Of a stretch of 64,000 bases of DNA, positions 61,548 through 64,000 are shown in pieces. Numbering within the stretch: the first letter of the stretch is position 1; each line of letters begins with the position of its first letter. Both the position numbers and the translations under genes were made by a program. Under the pieces are notes generated by a model. It ran no database searches. It was not told the origin of the DNA and was given only the letters and a program-made list of their open reading frames with translations. This DNA comes from Dillenia suffruticosa (taxonomy: Eukaryota > Streptophyta > Magnoliopsida > Dilleniales > Dilleniaceae), in the NCBI GenBank assembly GCA_033439265.1, contig JAVTVX010000019.1:17572039-17636038 (forward strand), in the 5' to 3' direction.

Positions 61548-62660
61548 GTCCCAAAGACAATCAAGAAGGGGGTTGAATTGGTTGTCTAAAATTTAGTTTT
61601 TCAAAAATCTAACTCCACATATATTCAATAATTAAACATCTGATCAATCTAATGCAATAATTAAAGGTAAGAGTAAGGAGACAAATATGTTTTTATAGTG
61701 GTTCGGCCTTGTGTCTACATCCACTCTTCTAGTCAAGCAAGCCGGGGTTTAGTCACTAGTTAGTTTCCACTATAGTCGAATCAATAACATACACTCCACT
61801 TGTTGACTTCTGATTTTCATACCATGAAGAATGCTTTGTCCAACAATGAAAGATAACTCATACAATAATTCACTCACTCAACACCTTTTTACAACTTAAA
61901 CAATGTTTAAACAAATAAATATAGAGGTAGAAATTCAGAAATATAGCAGTAGGATTTTTGTGTTCAGAATGTAGAATTTGTTACTTAGATTTCGTTGCTT
62001 TTGATTCAGAAATTTCATTTTCTATTTTTCTCTCTGAAAGTTGCTCTTGAAAAAAATTGAACTCTGTTGAATTTCAAAGCTATCTTAATGCTGAAAAATC
62101 TGCTCTTTCAAAATTTAAAATTCTGCAGTAAAAACTCCCCAGAGTTACCAGCAACAACTCCACCAACTATCCTGAACAATAGACTCCAAATCTTCCTTAA
62201 ATAATGATATTTACCAATAGTAAATATTTTTTGTTTTAAAGTTAAACATCTTTCAAATATATTCAAAAATTGGTTGGATTATATTTATATGATAGCTCCA
62301 AAAAAATTCGAAATCAGTCCAGAAATTCTGTTCTAACTTAGAACTTTCCAGCATAACTTGCTGACTTTGCCCATTTATTTTTCTATCAAAATCTCGATGA
62401 AATTATGTTATAACAACACATATTTATTATCCAACTGTAGTAATATAATGTTGAATAAATAAACTCATAAGTTTTTAACTTGCGATGAAAATATCGAGAT
62501 CCAAATATCCACTGAAAACCATATTTTGTCTAGAATTTCTACTATATAAAATAAGTGACCAAACAATTTCTACCTGAATTTTTTTCACAATTCCAACAAG
62601 ATAATTGTACTATAATTACTTGAATTTGAAGTTTCATATATCCTCTTTAAAACACAATTT
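61548..62660. mobile_element. Possible LTR-related fragment
   Basis: The stretch starts TGTTGGTCCCAAAGACAATC followed by AAGAAGGGGGTTGAATTGG, and includes GTGGTTCGGCCTTGTGTCTA followed by CATCCACTC, wording I associate with eudicot LTR ends. No partner copy, right-hand end or coding domain was found, so this is tentative. Confidence 0.3.
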
Positions 62661-64000
62661 TTGGTATTAAAAGTATTTCAACATATAAGAAGATATGAAT
62701 GTTCAAATATGGTCAAATGATCATTGTTTTTATACTTTAAAAAATTTTTAAGTGATGGAATATGAATTATTCTCATATTGGGGCATTTTTATATATATTT
62801 AGGATCAATTATAGGTTAAGTATAGTATTCAAGCTACACTTATCTTGCTGGATGGGTATTCAACAGATATAATAAAATCTTAGTTTTATGACCAAATAAA
62901 ACATTACTTCTATAATCAATTTTATGACTGGTTCTATTACTTTTATATTGAATAAAAAATTCTGCACACTAAATAGATTGATTAGAATCACATGAGAGAT
63001 TTTATTATCATCAAAATTAAGGAGACAATAATTTTCTCAACAATAACAGATTTAAATGGGCATGCAAATGAGAATAATGAGTGATTTGTAATTGTACATA
63101 AAAATTTTAGTTTTGATAGCAGCAATGAAACATATGTATCATTTTAGAATTTGTCAGAACATTCGATTTAATATTCATAAACATTTTTTTCAAAAAAAAA
63201 GAGAGTCATACATAATTATATACAAAACCGAATCAAATACCAACAAAATAGATTTGTTCTTTTGTATCCTTAATCCAAAAATCTAATTATTGCTTGCGAA
63301 TATCTATACATAATATGGTCTCATAACATCTCTATTATGTTAAAATGCATTTATTTGAAAAACAAAAAACCTATTAGTATATATGGTAAAACTAGTAAGG
63401 CCACAATCTAGGTGAACCAGAGGATGTTTAGATAAATTTAATTTTTACTATATATTTATTTAATTTATTCGATCAGTTTAATATTTTAAAACAAAGAAAA
63501 ATAATAATAATGTAATTCGAGTAAGTCATTCACAAGATTCATCTGGAAGAGAAACTGGCAGTGTGGTACTAAAAATGGAGAAGATTTCTATCAAAAAAAT
63601 GGAAAAGATTATATTGGGTGAGTTTTCTCTAAATTGAAATTAATAATATTCAAATCGAATTAATTAATGTATAACTCTGGATATCAGTTAATTTTTTTTT
63701 AAAAAAAAAAAAAGAAAGTGAGCATAGATTCGGCAGGGTGGGCTGTCCGCAAGCGAGGTTGCGCCCACATTGTAACAAGGCCCAATCAGCGCAGGTTATT
63801 TTTGTCTAAAAGGAGCCCAAGCCCAACCAACCATGCCTGTTCATGTGTGGATTGGATTGACAAGTGAGAGAGAGAGAGAGAGAGTTTTCACATCTGGTTC
63901 AGGGCCTAGGTGGGTAGAATAGAAGTTTAGCCTAGAACTGGGCCAGCTCTGGATTTGGTTTTCCTTTTATTTTTTTCTTTTGAAAAGAGATGCAATCAAT
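62661..64000. other. AT-rich region to the window end, no gene seen
   Basis: The stretch holds a GA microsatellite at 63866-63884. From about 63720 the composition becomes less AT-rich, which may mean a gene lies beyond the window, but no exon was recognised. Confidence 0.4.

Overview
The window is nuclear DNA from a flowering plant, most likely a eudicot with a repeat-rich, woody-plant style genome. It is AT-rich. The genes have several GT-AG introns, many of them filled with transposons, and it encodes plant-only proteins (bifunctional fucokinase/GDP-fucose pyrophosphorylase, the chloroplast envelope TPR protein OEP61, a KIC-type EF-hand protein and a plant RS31-type SR protein). No prokaryotic, organellar or CRISPR-like content was seen. 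Gene names come from memory of the protein families; no search was run.

Layout. 1-10.4 kb: a decayed OEP61 gene (+ strand), its coding exon split by a 357-bp CACTA-type element. Its ~9.4-kb 'intron' is packed with repeats, including a 2.96-kb solo LTR with a perfect 5-bp target duplication and a 1.3-kb miniature LTR element. 10.4-12.6 kb: minisatellite and repeat debris. 12.6-19.65 kb: an old, degenerate Ty1/copia element with both LTRs. 21.0-33.75 kb (- strand): an apparently intact seven-exon FKGP gene (1077 aa). Its 5.3-kb second intron holds an antisense LTR-element array carrying an intronless piece of the splicing-factor gene PRP3. 35.1-38.7 kb (- strand): a three-exon RNA polymerase III subunit gene (RPC11/RPC10 type) with a frameshift and an altered acceptor. 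40-44.3 kb: LTR-like sequence, a duplicated RNase H-like fragment and a MITE. 46.5-48.1 kb: two tandem Yippee-like genes (+). 50.26-50.64 kb: a single-exon KIC-like EF-hand gene (+). 52.4-55.6 kb (- strand): an RS31-type SR gene with a 16-bp deletion in RRM1. A 3.6-kb hAT transposon sits 98 bp upstream of its ATG. 59.4-64 kb: AT-rich intergenic DNA with a tandem repeat and an LTR-like stretch.

The genes do not form a pathway. FKGP salvages L-fucose to GDP-L-fucose for cell-wall and glycoprotein synthesis, RPC11 belongs to Pol III, RS31 to splicing, and KIC to calcium signalling. From memory, the pairs RPC11-FKGP (At1g01210-At1g01220) and KIC-RS31a (At2g46600-At2g46610) are also neighbours in Arabidopsis, so these look like two ancestral gene pairs. 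Three of the host genes (OEP61, RPC11, RS31) carry lesions while FKGP, both Yippee genes and KIC read through cleanly. This resembles gradual loss of duplicate copies, although single-base lesions could be assembly errors. I found no undescribed multi-gene system. The most unusual items are the PRP3 capture inside an intronic LTR array, the TE-split OEP61 exon and the hAT insertion in the RS31 leader.
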